Shown in pieces: positions 45,728 to 54,918 of a stretch of DNA of 64,000 nucleotides. How positions within the stretch are numbered: position 1 is the first letter of the stretch; each line of letters starts with the position of its first letter. Position numbers and translations under genes: made by a program. The DNA comes from a bacterium (GTDB lineage Bacteria; Auribacterota; Auribacteria; Auribacterales; Auribacteraceae), in assembly GCA_024233545.1 (NCBI GenBank), contig JACKPL010000008.1:1-64000 (forward strand). Reading direction: 5' to 3'. The notes under the pieces were generated by a model, which searched no databases, was not told where the DNA came from, and worked only from the letters and a program-made list of their open reading frames with translations.

Positions 45728-48364
45728 TTATCCTCTTCTCAAAATGTTAATAATTTCATTGAGAGCCTCATCAATTTTTGACTTATCTTTAGCGCCGGCT
45801 TGTGCCATATCAGGGCGTCCGCCACCTTTGCCGCCAGCGGCCTGAGCAATTATCTTTATAAGTTCTCCTGCATGGTATCCTTTGTCAACGAGGTCTTTAG
45901 TGACCATTACGAGAAACATTGCATTTTCATTTTCATGGCCGCCAAGCGCAATAATTCCGCTCGAAAGTTTATCTTTGAGAGCATCTCCAAGGTTGCGCAA
46001 AACATCTCTATCGGTTGCTCCGCAATTTTTTAGGACGATAGCGGTTCCGTTGATGAGTATTTTTTCTTTTAGAATATGATCAATCTGTGAAAGCCCTTTT
46101 TTAATATGCATCTGCTTTAAGCTGGATTCAAGTGTTTTATTGTCTTCGATTATTTTTTCCACTTTTGCAATTACCTCTAAAGGAGAAGTGCTTAGCAGAG
46201 AAGATAGGTCGTGCACTACTTTGTCAAGTTCAAAAACATGATGTTCTGCCGCTGAAGAACAAATCGCCTCGATACGCCTGACTCCTGCAGAAATCGAACT
46301 TTCGCTAATAATATGAAAGAATCCAATTTCTCCGGTTGCGCGTACATGGGTACCGCCGCAGAGTTCTTTGGTTGGGCCAATGGTAACAACGCGGACTTTG
46401 TCACCGTATTTTTCACCGAACAATGCCATTGCGCCTTCAGAGCGTGCTTCGGATAATGATTGAATTTGAGTAACTTGTTGATGGTTTTGCCGAATCAGTC
46501 GATTGGTGATTTCCATGATTTCTTTAAGTTCATCCTGAGTAACAGGCTGATAGTGGCTAAAATCGAACCGCAGTTTATTTTGTGTAACAATCGATCCGCG
46601 CTGTTTAACATGTTCGCCAAGGACTTCTCTAAGGGCATAATGTAGTAAGTGTGTTACTGAATGATGCTTGCGAATTTCGTCTCGCCGCATTGCATCGATT
46701 TGAGCAGTTACTTCGTCTCCCACAGATATAGTCCCATGTATATCTGTGCAGATGTGTGTAATGATGCCGTCAATCGGTGTGCGCGTATCGTTAACCACGG
46801 CAGAAAAGTTGTGCCCTTTGATTATTCCGGTATCGCCGATTTGTCCGCCTTTTTCAGCGTAGAATGGTGTTGATTCGAGAATTATTTCACAGTTGTCAGC
46901 AGTAATAGCCGAATCAACACGTTTCCCATCACGTATCAAAGCGCATATAGTCGTTTTTAGTGAATCATGGGTATAACCGTCAAAAAGAATGGGAGTGTCG
47001 AAAGAATCTTTAATAGAACTATACAGAGCAGATAATTGTATTTGAGCAGAATCAGTCCGCGATGATTTTGCCATGTGCCGTTGTTTTTCCATGTGCGCCT
47101 CGAATTGTTCCATATCAAGCGTCATGTTTTCTTCACGGGCGACATCTTCTATAATATCGAGGGGAATCCCATATGTATCGTAGAGCTTGAAAATAAATTC
47201 TCCTGAAATTACCGGTGATTTTGATGCGCGAATTACAGCGAGAACTTCTTCAATACGCTTCATGCCTTCTGATAGAGTGTCCTGAAATCGAATTTCTTCG
47301 TTTTTTATGATGCCTTGAATGTCGGAACTCTTCGCAATAATTTCCGGATATGCTTTTCCCATTATTTCACAGACGTCGGAAACCAATTTGTATAAGAAAG
47401 GTTCATTCATACCGAGTTTTGTGCCGAACCGAAACGCTCTGCGGAGTATTTTTCTTAGAACATATCCTCTTCCTTCATTTGAGGGGTATGCGCCGTCGGT
47501 TAAGGCAAATGTCAAACAGCGAATATGGTCGGCAATAACTCTGAAAGGCATTCCTTCATGCCCTTTAATATAGTTTTTACCTGTTAAGTTTTCAACGGAT
47601 CGAATTAAATATTTAAAGCTGTCAATTGCATAGTTTGATTCAACTCCTTGCATAACTGCAGTTAGGCGTTCGAGTCCGAGTCCGGTATCTATGCTTGGCC
47701 GCGGAAGCTTTTCCATTGTTCCATCTTGATTACGGTTAAACTGCATAAATACAAGGTTCCATAATTCAAGAAAGCGATCACATTCGCAATGAATTAATTT
47801 ACAGTTATCGAGAGTACAAAAACCTTCGCCCTGATCAATCAAGACTTCCGAACACGGCCCGCATGGACCGGTGTCGCCCATACTCCAAAAGTTGTCTTTT
47901 TCACCCATTTTAACAATGCGGCAATCGGGAAGCCCGCTGATTTTTTTCCATAGAAGAGCGGCTTCATCGTCATTTTCAAATACCGTTGCGTATAATTTTT
48001 CTTTTGGAAGTTTAAGTTTGTTGTGCAGTAAATCCCAACAATAAAAGATTGCTTCTTCCTTAAAATAGTCGCCGAAAGAAAAGTTTCCCAGCATCTCGAA
48101 AAATGTATGATGCCGAGCAGTAAAACCGACGCTGTCTAAATCATTGTGTTTACCGCCGGCACGAATACATTTTTGTGAACTGCATGCGCGTGAATATGGA
48201 CGGGTTTCAGCCCCGAGAAAAACATTCTTGAACTGATTCATGCCAGCGTTGATAAAAAGTAACGTAGGATCGTTATGCGGTATTACCGGAGAACTTTCCA
48301 CATGGGTATGGCCCTTGCTTTGAAAGTAATCGATAAATGTTTGGCGCAAGTCGTTTGCATTCAT
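45728..48364 (-). CDS. alaS: Alanyl-tRNA synthetase
   Basis: An 878-residue class II synthetase charging tRNA-Ala. The N-terminal catalytic core has HTHVESSPVIPHNDPTLLFINAGMNQFKN and GNFSFGDYFKEEAI. The editing domain carries HHSVTHLLHYAL and CGGTHVRATGEIGFF zinc-type motifs, and the C-terminal DHHA1/C-Ala domain ends GGKGGGRPDMAQAGAKD. Length is standard. The gene lies 36 bases downstream of recX, the common recA-recX-alaS order. Intact, directly beside the disrupted stretch. Confidence 0.97.
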   Translation of the reverse strand: MNANDLRQTFIDYFQSKGHTHVESSPVIPHNDPTLLFINAGMNQFKNVFLGAETRPYSRACSSQKCIRAGGKHNDLDSVGFTARHHTFFEMLGNFSFGDYFKEEAIFYCWDLLHNKLKLPKEKLYATVFENDDEAALLWKKISGLPDCRIVKMGEKDNFWSMGDTGPCGPCSEVLIDQGEGFCTLDNCKLIHCECDRFLELWNLVFMQFNRNQDGTMEKLPRPSIDTGLGLERLTAVMQGVESNYAIDSFKYLIRSVENLTGKNYIKGHEGMPFRVIADHIRCLTFALTDGAYPSNEGRGYVLRKILRRAFRFGTKLGMNEPFLYKLVSDVCEIMGKAYPEIIAKSSDIQGIIKNEEIRFQDTLSEGMKRIEEVLAVIRASKSPVISGEFIFKLYDTYGIPLDIIEDVAREENMTLDMEQFEAHMEKQRHMAKSSRTDSAQIQLSALYSSIKDSFDTPILFDGYTHDSLKTTICALIRDGKRVDSAITADNCEIILESTPFYAEKGGQIGDTGIIKGHNFSAVVNDTRTPIDGIITHICTDIHGTISVGDEVTAQIDAMRRDEIRKHHSVTHLLHYALREVLGEHVKQRGSIVTQNKLRFDFSHYQPVTQDELKEIMEITNRLIRQNHQQVTQIQSLSEARSEGAMALFGEKYGDKVRVVTIGPTKELCGGTHVRATGEIGFFHIISESSISAGVRRIEAICSSAAEHHVFELDKVVHDLSSLLSTSPLEVIAKVEKIIEDNKTLESSLKQMHIKKGLSQIDHILKEKILINGTAIVLKNCGATDRDVLRNLGDALKDKLSSGIIALGGHENENAMFLVMVTKDLVDKGYHAGELIKIIAQAAGGKGGGRPDMAQAGAKDKSKIDEALNEIINILRRG

Positions 48365-48400
48365 GTAAGAACCTCGAAAAGGAGTTTGTTTCGCTGTTGT

Positions 48401-48922
48401 TTAAAGCGTGTCAAGGTGTGAAGCGATAAATTCGTCGACTACCTTGTCACAAATGTCTTGAGTAAAACCATTTCTTTCTAAGAACACTTTAAGAAAAACA
48501 GAAATTTTTTCATAATAATTATCAGTGTTGCCTGAGAATTTTTTTTCTGCGGCAGAAAATTTTTTTTGTACACATTTTAATGCTAAGACTGCCTCGGGCG
48601 TTTCTTTAAATAAACGGGTTATGGTGTTCTCTACAATAGTTTCATCAAAAAGTTTTTCCCGTAAAGCTTTACGAATAAATTCAGGCCCTTTATTTGCTTT
48701 ACGAATATATACCGAACCTAGTTCGAAAGCGCATTTTTCTTCATTTAGATAGCCGTTGTTCTGCAAAAAAAGGATAGTGCTTTTGCACTGTTCTAACGTA
48801 TACGTTTGGTTGAGTTTCTTCAAGAGCGCATTTACGCTGGTATCATGGGCAGAAATAATTCTTATCGCTTTTTTTATGCATTCGTTGAAATAAGCATCCT
48901 GAATGGAGTCATTATTCTTCAC
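48401..48922 (-). CDS. recX: RecX-family regulator of RecA
   Basis: A 173-residue all-helical protein matching RecX layout: a first helical repeat AIRIISAHDTSVNALLKKL, a second with NNGYLNEEKCAFELGSVYIRKANKGPEFIRKALREKLFDETIVE, and a third ending FLERNGFTQDICDKVVDEF. RecX binds RecA filaments and limits their growth. Similarity is recognisable from the repeated tri-helix pattern and the R-x-R-x-G-P-like KANKGPEFIRKAL motif. Position between recA/htrA and alaS strongly supports the call. It overlaps htrA by 11 bases. Confidence 0.85.
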   Translation of the reverse strand: MKNNDSIQDAYFNECIKKAIRIISAHDTSVNALLKKLNQTYTLEQCKSTILFLQNNGYLNEEKCAFELGSVYIRKANKGPEFIRKALREKLFDETIVENTITRLFKETPEAVLALKCVQKKFSAAEKKFSGNTDNYYEKISVFLKVFLERNGFTQDICDKVVDEFIASHLDTL

Positions 48923-50369
48923 GAATTACGATATATCCCAAATTTAAAGTGTGAATAAGCACTTCTCCCTGCGATTCACTTGTTATTTTCTTAAATTGCT
49001 CAATATTTTCGATGGATTGACGGGCTATTTCGTCAATAACATCGCCTTCTTTAATACCGGAACTTGTTGCTTTTGCACGCGAGTCTACGCTAATGACAAC
49101 AACACCTACTGCATCAGGCAACTGGTATTTGGCTTGTAGCGAACTCGAAATATTTTCAACCGTTATGCCGCGCCATGTTTCAGTGTTAGATGTATCGGAG
49201 GAGGCGGAGAACGTTTCTGCTGTTTCGCGTTTTCCAACCACGATTGTCAATAAACGGATTTTATTGTTTCTGATTATAGTAATATTTGCTTTTTTGTCAA
49301 CAGGGGTATCTCCTACAGCCACTATAAGCTCGTTAGCGGATTGAATTGGTTTGTCATCAAAAGAAGTAATAATATCACCCTGTTTTATTCCCGCATTATC
49401 GGCGGGGCCTCCTTTGAAGATTTTACCGACAAGAACGCCGCGTATGTCTTTCAATTTAAATTTTTCGCATAATTCTGGCGTGAGGTCTTGAATGGCAATG
49501 CCAAGCCATCCATACTGTACAGTTTCGCCGCTGATCAAACTGTTGAGAATACGTTTTGCTTGTTTGGACGGCAATGCAAAACCAACGCCTGAATTTTGTC
49601 CTGTCGAACTTAATATTGCTACGTTGATGCCGATTACTTGACCATACACATTAAGCAGAGGGCCGCCGCTGTTGCCGGGGTTGATAGCGGCATCGGTTTG
49701 AATTAAATCGCCGTAGTATCGGTCGTTTGGTTCGGATGTCGGCAAATTGCGGTGTACGGCTCCTATGATTCCAAGAGTCATTGTCGGTTGAGGGTTGTTT
49801 TTATATATTGCAAACGGGTTTCCTACTGCTATAGCCCATTGGCCCGGCTTCACTTGGTCAGAATCGCCAAGTTCAAGATAGGGAAATGGTTCGTCAGAAT
49901 TAATTTTCAATACTGCCAAATCCGACCGTATATCGTAACCGGTTAACTTTGCTTCCATTCGGCGCCCATCCGGTAAAAAAACGGTAATTTCATCTGCATT
50001 TTGAATAACGTGTTCATTAGTTATGATGTATCCTTCAGGGCTCACGATAAATCCGGAACCGATACCGCTTTGGCGGAATTCTTGGTCGGGTATACCGAAA
50101 AAGAAGCGGAATAATTCATCTTGACGCGGGTTCTGGCTAAATAATTGAGGACGTATGACTGATGTGACTGATATTCCCACCACTGCCTTACGTGCATTTT
50201 CACCAATGGCAACGAATGTGTCTTGAAGCTCCTGTACGCTGGCAGGAATAGATGGCTTTTTCGGTTGTTGAGATAATACTGAAGAGGGCAGAAACGTTCC
50301 GCTCCAACTAATTATGAACGCAGTCAGTAAAATAAAGGAAAGAGAGAAAAAAAATCCTTTATTTTTCAC
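48912..50369 (-). CDS. HtrA/DegP-family periplasmic serine protease with two PDZ domains
   Basis: A 485-residue secreted protease. It has an N-terminal signal or anchor (GFFFSLSFILLTAFIISW). The trypsin-like domain has all three catalytic residues: His in ITNEHVIQ, Asp in RSDLAVLKI and Ser in INPGNSGGPL. The two PDZ domains are around GWLGIAIQDLTPEL and WRGITVENISSSL. It would degrade or refold damaged envelope proteins. Its place is unusual: it is inserted between recA (four bases upstream) and recX (overlapping), splitting a normally adjacent pair. Confidence 0.93.
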   Translation of the reverse strand: MKNKGFFFSLSFILLTAFIISWSGTFLPSSVLSQQPKKPSIPASVQELQDTFVAIGENARKAVVGISVTSVIRPQLFSQNPRQDELFRFFFGIPDQEFRQSGIGSGFIVSPEGYIITNEHVIQNADEITVFLPDGRRMEAKLTGYDIRSDLAVLKINSDEPFPYLELGDSDQVKPGQWAIAVGNPFAIYKNNPQPTMTLGIIGAVHRNLPTSEPNDRYYGDLIQTDAAINPGNSGGPLLNVYGQVIGINVAILSSTGQNSGVGFALPSKQAKRILNSLISGETVQYGWLGIAIQDLTPELCEKFKLKDIRGVLVGKIFKGGPADNAGIKQGDIITSFDDKPIQSANELIVAVGDTPVDKKANITIIRNNKIRLLTIVVGKRETAETFSASSDTSNTETWRGITVENISSSLQAKYQLPDAVGVVVISVDSRAKATSSGIKEGDVIDEIARQSIENIEQFKKITSESQGEVLIHTLNLGYIVIREE

Positions 50370-50373
50370 TTAT

Positions 50374-51402
50374 TTACTCCTTTGCCGTTAATTGTTGGTT
50401 TTGTTCCATAAGATCATTTAATATTTTTTTACATAATTCAGGATTATTTTTTAGTTCATTTTTCGCGGTGTCTCGTCCTTGTCCGAGGCGATGTTCTCCA
50501 TAACTAAACCATGTCCCTTTTCTGTCAATAATTTTCTTTTCAACACCGGAATCTAAAATTGTTCCCTCGTATGATATTCCTTCATTGAACATAAGGTCAA
50601 ATTCAGCCGATTTGAATGGCGGCGCGACTTTATTTTTAACTACTTTTACTTTAACGTGATCTCCTTTTACTTCGCCTTGCGTGTCTTTAATTGCGCCGGT
50701 TTTTCGTACTTCAAGACGGACCGAAGAGTAAAACTTCAGTGCTCGCCCGCCGGTGGTTGTCTCAGGGTTACCGTATACAATACCGATTTTTTCACGGACC
50801 TGATTGATAAAAACACACGATGTTTTCGACTTGTTGACCACAGACGTGATTTTTCGGAGCGCCTGTGACATTAACCGAGCCTGAAGCCCCATAAAAGAAT
50901 CGCCGATTTCTCCTTCAATTTCTGCCCGCGGAACAAGCGCCGCGACCGAATCGATTACGACCACGTCGATTGCATTGCTTTTGATTAACATTTCCGCGAT
51001 ATTTAGAGCATCTTCACCGCAATCAGGTTGAGAAATAAGTAAGTTGTCTATATCAACGCCGATGCGTTTTGAGTATTGAGGGTCGATAGCATGCTCGGCA
51101 TCAATATATGCCGCCATTCCTCCTGCTTTTTGAGCATTGGCAACAATATGAAGGGCAAGAGTTGTTTTGCCGGATGATTCCGGGCCGTAGATTTCGGTGA
51201 TCCTTCCTCGCGGAATACCGCCGACACCTAGTGCTTCATCAAGCGTGAATGCACCTGTCGAAATGACGGGAATATTTGTGAGAGGCGTATCGCCCATGCG
51301 CATGATGGTTCCTTTTCCAAATTGTTTTTCAATCTGGGCTACGGTATTCTCAATCATGGCATCTTTTTCTTTATCCCAAAGATTTGAATCGGTCTTGGCC
51401 AT
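50374..51402 (-). CDS. recA: RecA recombinase
   Basis: A 342-residue recombinase. Walker A GPESSGKT is at residues 73-80, followed by AAYIDAEHAID, Walker B VVVIDSVAALVPRAEIEGEIGD and the L2 loop around FINQVREKIGIVYGNPETTTGG, with a normal C-terminal domain. It drives homologous recombination and, through filament formation, SOS-type derepression. AAGGAG lies ahead of the ATG at 51402. The promoter and a perfect palindrome are just upstream (see the regulatory entry). It is the first gene of recA-htrA-recX-alaS. Confidence 0.98.
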   Translation of the reverse strand: MAKTDSNLWDKEKDAMIENTVAQIEKQFGKGTIMRMGDTPLTNIPVISTGAFTLDEALGVGGIPRGRITEIYGPESSGKTTLALHIVANAQKAGGMAAYIDAEHAIDPQYSKRIGVDIDNLLISQPDCGEDALNIAEMLIKSNAIDVVVIDSVAALVPRAEIEGEIGDSFMGLQARLMSQALRKITSVVNKSKTSCVFINQVREKIGIVYGNPETTTGGRALKFYSSVRLEVRKTGAIKDTQGEVKGDHVKVKVVKNKVAPPFKSAEFDLMFNEGISYEGTILDSGVEKKIIDRKGTWFSYGEHRLGQGRDTAKNELKNNPELCKKILNDLMEQNQQLTAKE

Positions 51403-51429
51403 TGGTACTTACTCCTTTTCTAAAGACGT

Positions 51430-51474
51430 GTTAATCGATTAACTAAGATACTAAATTACTGCTGAAAGATTCAA
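51430..51474 (-). promoter_or_regulatory. recA promoter with palindromic operator at the start site
   Basis: Read on the minus strand: -35 TTGAAT (51474-51469), an 18-base spacer, then -10 TATCTT (51450-51445). One base later comes the perfect palindrome GTTAATCGATTAAC (51443-51430), which would cover the transcription start. A repressor bound there would block recA, as LexA does in other bacteria. The sequence does not match the E. coli or Bacillus LexA box. Confidence 0.5.
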
Positions 51475-52070
51475 GAGAAACTTAACTTAAGGGGTGAACT
51501 AACAACAGTTGAATAAATCGGCCCATGTTGGGTAAGTGTGCTGTGGATGAGCGATATCCTCTGTATTGCGCACGTTCCAAAAGTTTGATTGGCTGATTCA
51601 GCGAGTATTTCATCGTATAATCCAATGATTTTTTTCTGGTTGGTTACTTTTTTTGTACGAGCAACAGTGATGTGAGGTTTGAATGAAAGGGAATCGTTTG
51701 GAAATCCATGAGAGCACAATAACCGATTTGTCATTGAGGCAATTGTTGCACATTCAAGAGCTCCTTGGGCAATGCCTGTCCATAATACCGATGGTTTTAT
51801 ACAGGAAGGGAAAACCCCGCAGGAGTGAACCGAAAGATCAAAAGACGTTATATTATCGGAAACTGTTTGGAGAATTGAATACAGCGTCGAAACCTGATGA
51901 CTCGGTAGATTTCCAAGGAACCTAATAGTTATATGAAGGTTTTGAGCAGGAATCCATTTTATCAAAGGAGAACAGCGGTGATACGGCAAAAAGAAGTTTG
52001 TTATAGTTTCTCTGAATGTATCTGGGAATTCAACTGCAAAAAAAAGCCTGAGCAACTCTTTATTTGACAT
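51471..52070 (-). CDS. thpR: RNA 2',3'-cyclic phosphodiesterase (2'-5' RNA ligase family)
   Basis: A 199-residue 2H phosphoesterase. Both His-x-Thr/Ser-x motifs are present: HITIRFLG near residue 46 and HITVARTKK near residue 135. The family opens 2',3'-cyclic phosphate ends of RNA, and can ligate tRNA halves in vitro. The N-terminus LRLFFAVEFPDTFRETI is typical of ThpR. It overlaps the cinA-like gene by 11 bases and ends at the recA promoter. A ThpR/CinA/RecA neighbourhood is seen in many bacteria. Confidence 0.92.
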   Translation of the reverse strand: MSNKELLRLFFAVEFPDTFRETITNFFLPYHRCSPLIKWIPAQNLHITIRFLGNLPSHQVSTLYSILQTVSDNITSFDLSVHSCGVFPSCIKPSVLWTGIAQGALECATIASMTNRLLCSHGFPNDSLSFKPHITVARTKKVTNQKKIIGLYDEILAESANQTFGTCAIQRISLIHSTLTQHGPIYSTVVSSPLKLSFS

Positions 52071-52569
52071 GAATATTCTTTACATAATCGTTCAGCAATG
52101 TTATGGCCTGCAACGAGGCTTTGAGCTTAATTTCTTCACGGCGCCCGAAAAATTGAAATTGATGGCATTCTACGGTGTGTTCGGATGATAATGCGATAAA
52201 TACTTGTCCAATAGGAATAGCAAGGTTATGTCCCGGGCCAGGGCCGGCGATGCCATTAGTTGCGCAAGCCACATGTGCTCCTGTCATCAGGCGCATGTTG
52301 ATTGCCATTTCTTTAGTAACTTGAGGGCTTTCAGTCGAATGTCTGGCGATAGTATCCGGACTAACCTTGAGTAATTTTATTTTGAAATCATTGGAATAAG
52401 CAACGAGTGATCCCATAAAAACTTTTGAAGAACCGGGAATTTGCGTCAATAAATGGGAAATAAGACCGCCAGTGCATGATTCTGCTACTGCACAAGTCTG
52501 CTTTGCATCAAGAAAAAGTTTAATAGTGTCTTTTGGGAGTTTCTCATATCCTTCGAACATTTCGCCCAT
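52060..52569 (-). CDS. pncC: CinA C-terminal-type nicotinamide mononucleotide deamidase
   Basis: About 169 residues covering only the CinA C-terminal domain: CAVAESCTGGLISHLLTQIPGSSKVFMGSLVAYSNDFKIKLL, then ATNGIAGPGPG, then IGQVFIALS. This domain deamidates NMN (PncC) and recycles pyridine nucleotides. The N-terminal MoCF-like domain of full CinA is absent. I prefer ATG 52569. A run of possible upstream starts exists, and the extension to 52683 would overlap greA and lacks family similarity. Close proximity to recA is a known cinA habit. Confidence 0.88.
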   Translation of the reverse strand: MGEMFEGYEKLPKDTIKLFLDAKQTCAVAESCTGGLISHLLTQIPGSSKVFMGSLVAYSNDFKIKLLKVSPDTIARHSTESPQVTKEMAINMRLMTGAHVACATNGIAGPGPGHNLAIPIGQVFIALSSEHTVECHQFQFFGRREEIKLKASLQAITLLNDYVKNIHVK

Positions 52570-52606
52570 AAGTATCATACCCTTATATAAGATAATATAT
52601 CCATAA

Positions 52607-54817
52607 TTATTGCTTAATAGGAGTAATTTCGAGAATTTTATACCTAAATTTTTCTTGTTCCATTTCAAGTGTGACTTCATCACCTGCAGAATGCCCGATG
52701 AGTTTTTGAGCGAGGGGGGTTAGATATGAAATAGTGCCTTTTTCCGGAGCCGAATCCCAAATCCCCATTATGTTGAAAATTTTTTCGGAATGATTGATTG
52801 TATCGAGCACGCGAACGGTTGTTGCTAAAGAAACTTTTTTTGAATCTGCGGCATTGAAATCAATGATACGGATTTTATTAAAAATATTCTCAAACTCCAT
52901 TTTGCGTCTAAGCAATTTTGCTTGTTCTTCTTTTGCGGCTTTATATTCAAAATTTTCACGCAAATCGCCGTGTGCACGTGCGATTCCGATATTTTTTGCA
53001 TTTTGGGGAATAAGAGTATTTACCAGCTCATAAAATTCTCTTTGTTTTTGGTCAAAGGCTTCTTTTGACGAATAGATCGCATTGTTTTGTACTTCCTCTG
53101 ATTTCATCAAATTCTTAACTGCAGGGCAGTAAATGATGAATTTTGCAAGTAACGCTTGCTGGTTAAGTTTGTCAAGTGAACTCGAATCAACAATGGTATG
53201 CGCAACATGCAGTATTGGTTGAGCATCGCTGGCGGCTAATATTTTTGCAGTAAAGGCACAATTGTTTTTAAATAGTAAGTCTTTGATGCGTAGTATATTT
53301 TTGGCGTTTTTATCATTGCGGTCAAGAACGCCGGAATGTAGTAAATCCATTGAATCAATAAGTTTTTCGATCAGTGTAACGTTAGAGAAAGGGTCGAGTA
53401 ATTTTTTATATTTTTTTGAGTAGAGGTTTTTGGCTATCCATAGGAGCAGTTCTTCATTTTCGGTAATGAGGTCGAATCCCATTTTTAGAATATTGTCCAG
53501 TTTGGGAGTGTTGTCGTCATTCAAAATGATTTCATCAATAATATCATCAATCAATTCACTTGGCGCACAGGTAAGGAGGTCAAGATATATATCTTGCCAT
53601 CGTTTTGGAAAGAACGCCTTTATGTCTTTAAGGGCTTCTTTTTGAAAGTCTAATTTTTCAATAGTGTTGACTGTTTCCATGAGATTTTGAGCATGTTCGA
53701 AAATAGCTTTGCTGTTAAATGAAGTGTATTGAGCAAGTTGTTTTGTGTCATTGATAAGAGAAAATAAAGTGTACCATGCTTCAAGGGCAAGAGCCGGATG
53801 AATTGTGTGGTTGATCTCAATCATTTCGCCCAAATCTTTTGCTACGGAGTCGATCACTGAATGAGAATATGTTTCTTTAGACTGCTTTTTGAGTTTTGCA
53901 GAAATGAAAGCAAGTTTTTCACGAAAATTTGAAAGTTTAAAATAACTGGATAAAATTTGTTCGTCAATTGATACCGGTTGGTCTAAAAGCGTATAATATT
54001 TTTGTTTTTTTTCAGGGATGGTAATATATTCGTCGCTTTTGAGCAGTTTTTTTGTTTTATCCCACCATTTTTTCCATTCATCAGGTTCAATAATATCGCC
54101 GCAGATGGTATCGATAATCTCATTAAGCGTTGCTTTATTATTATCATGGCTTTTAAGAGTAATTTTGAGAAGTTCTACGGGGTCATTCTGCGCTAAATTT
54201 TTAAGGTACGGCATTTTTTTGAATTTTAAAGCGGAAATGTGCTGGTCATCAATGCCGGTTAATGCTCTTACCCCCAGTTCAATGTCCATGCGATGGTTTT
54301 TCTTGGCATTGAAATCAATAGTCAACGTTTTGGTAAAAAAATCAATCGATGTTATTTGACCGATCCCCCAGCTGTTATGTTTACAAAAATCACCTTCTTT
54401 AAAGGAGATAAAGTTTTCTATGCATTCTATTGATTTTGGAAGGTTTTGTGTTATATCGTTTGCGCGCGAAACGCTGATTATTTCCTGAATATTAGGAAAA
54501 TCTTTGAAAGCAAGAGAATAACATTCGATTATTCGTGCGCTGGTTTCTTTATCGTGCGGGGTGATTGCCGCCATTTGTTTTACTAAATTTATTGCGCGGT
54601 CGTAGTAGCCGTTTTCAAGGAGATAGGGAATATTCATTGCTAATAAAGCGCTTGCCTCTTTAGCGTAGTCTTTATTGGCAAATTCTGTGCTCAGCCCTAT
54701 AAAGAGTTCAGTATCGGACGGGTCTTCGTCTAGCAATTGAAGCCATATGTCTTCAGCCTCATTGATTTTTTTTGCGCGCAATAGTTCACGTATTTCTTCT
54801 CGGTAAATTGCAATCAT
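52607..54817 (-). CDS. greA: Giant GreA-type transcription elongation factor with long N-terminal extension
   Basis: A 736-residue protein whose last ~124 residues (from 613) are GreA: the coiled-coil tip ARAHGDLRENFEYKAAKEEQ with the Asp/Glu that stimulate RNA-polymerase transcript cleavage, then the FKBP-like C-terminal domain ending in GDEVTLEMEQ. The first 612 residues are mainly helical, TPR-like (INEAEDIWLQLLDEDPSD), with a small beta segment near 141-175 (EGDFCKHNSWGIGQI). Such oversized GreA proteins are characteristic of Chlamydiae and some relatives. Ordinary GreA is about 158 residues. This supports PVC ancestry. Confidence 0.88.
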   Translation of the reverse strand: MIAIYREEIRELLRAKKINEAEDIWLQLLDEDPSDTELFIGLSTEFANKDYAKEASALLAMNIPYLLENGYYDRAINLVKQMAAITPHDKETSARIIECYSLAFKDFPNIQEIISVSRANDITQNLPKSIECIENFISFKEGDFCKHNSWGIGQITSIDFFTKTLTIDFNAKKNHRMDIELGVRALTGIDDQHISALKFKKMPYLKNLAQNDPVELLKITLKSHDNNKATLNEIIDTICGDIIEPDEWKKWWDKTKKLLKSDEYITIPEKKQKYYTLLDQPVSIDEQILSSYFKLSNFREKLAFISAKLKKQSKETYSHSVIDSVAKDLGEMIEINHTIHPALALEAWYTLFSLINDTKQLAQYTSFNSKAIFEHAQNLMETVNTIEKLDFQKEALKDIKAFFPKRWQDIYLDLLTCAPSELIDDIIDEIILNDDNTPKLDNILKMGFDLITENEELLLWIAKNLYSKKYKKLLDPFSNVTLIEKLIDSMDLLHSGVLDRNDKNAKNILRIKDLLFKNNCAFTAKILAASDAQPILHVAHTIVDSSSLDKLNQQALLAKFIIYCPAVKNLMKSEEVQNNAIYSSKEAFDQKQREFYELVNTLIPQNAKNIGIARAHGDLRENFEYKAAKEEQAKLLRRKMEFENIFNKIRIIDFNAADSKKVSLATTVRVLDTINHSEKIFNIMGIWDSAPEKGTISYLTPLAQKLIGHSAGDEVTLEMEQEKFRYKILEITPIKQ

Positions 54818-54918
54818 ATGTCTTAATCACGGGTTAGTGTTTTAACGTGTTTTCATTGTAACACTTCACCTCAAATGATCAAAGAAAAATATGTAGAAAA
54901 GTGAAAACTTTCTTTTTT

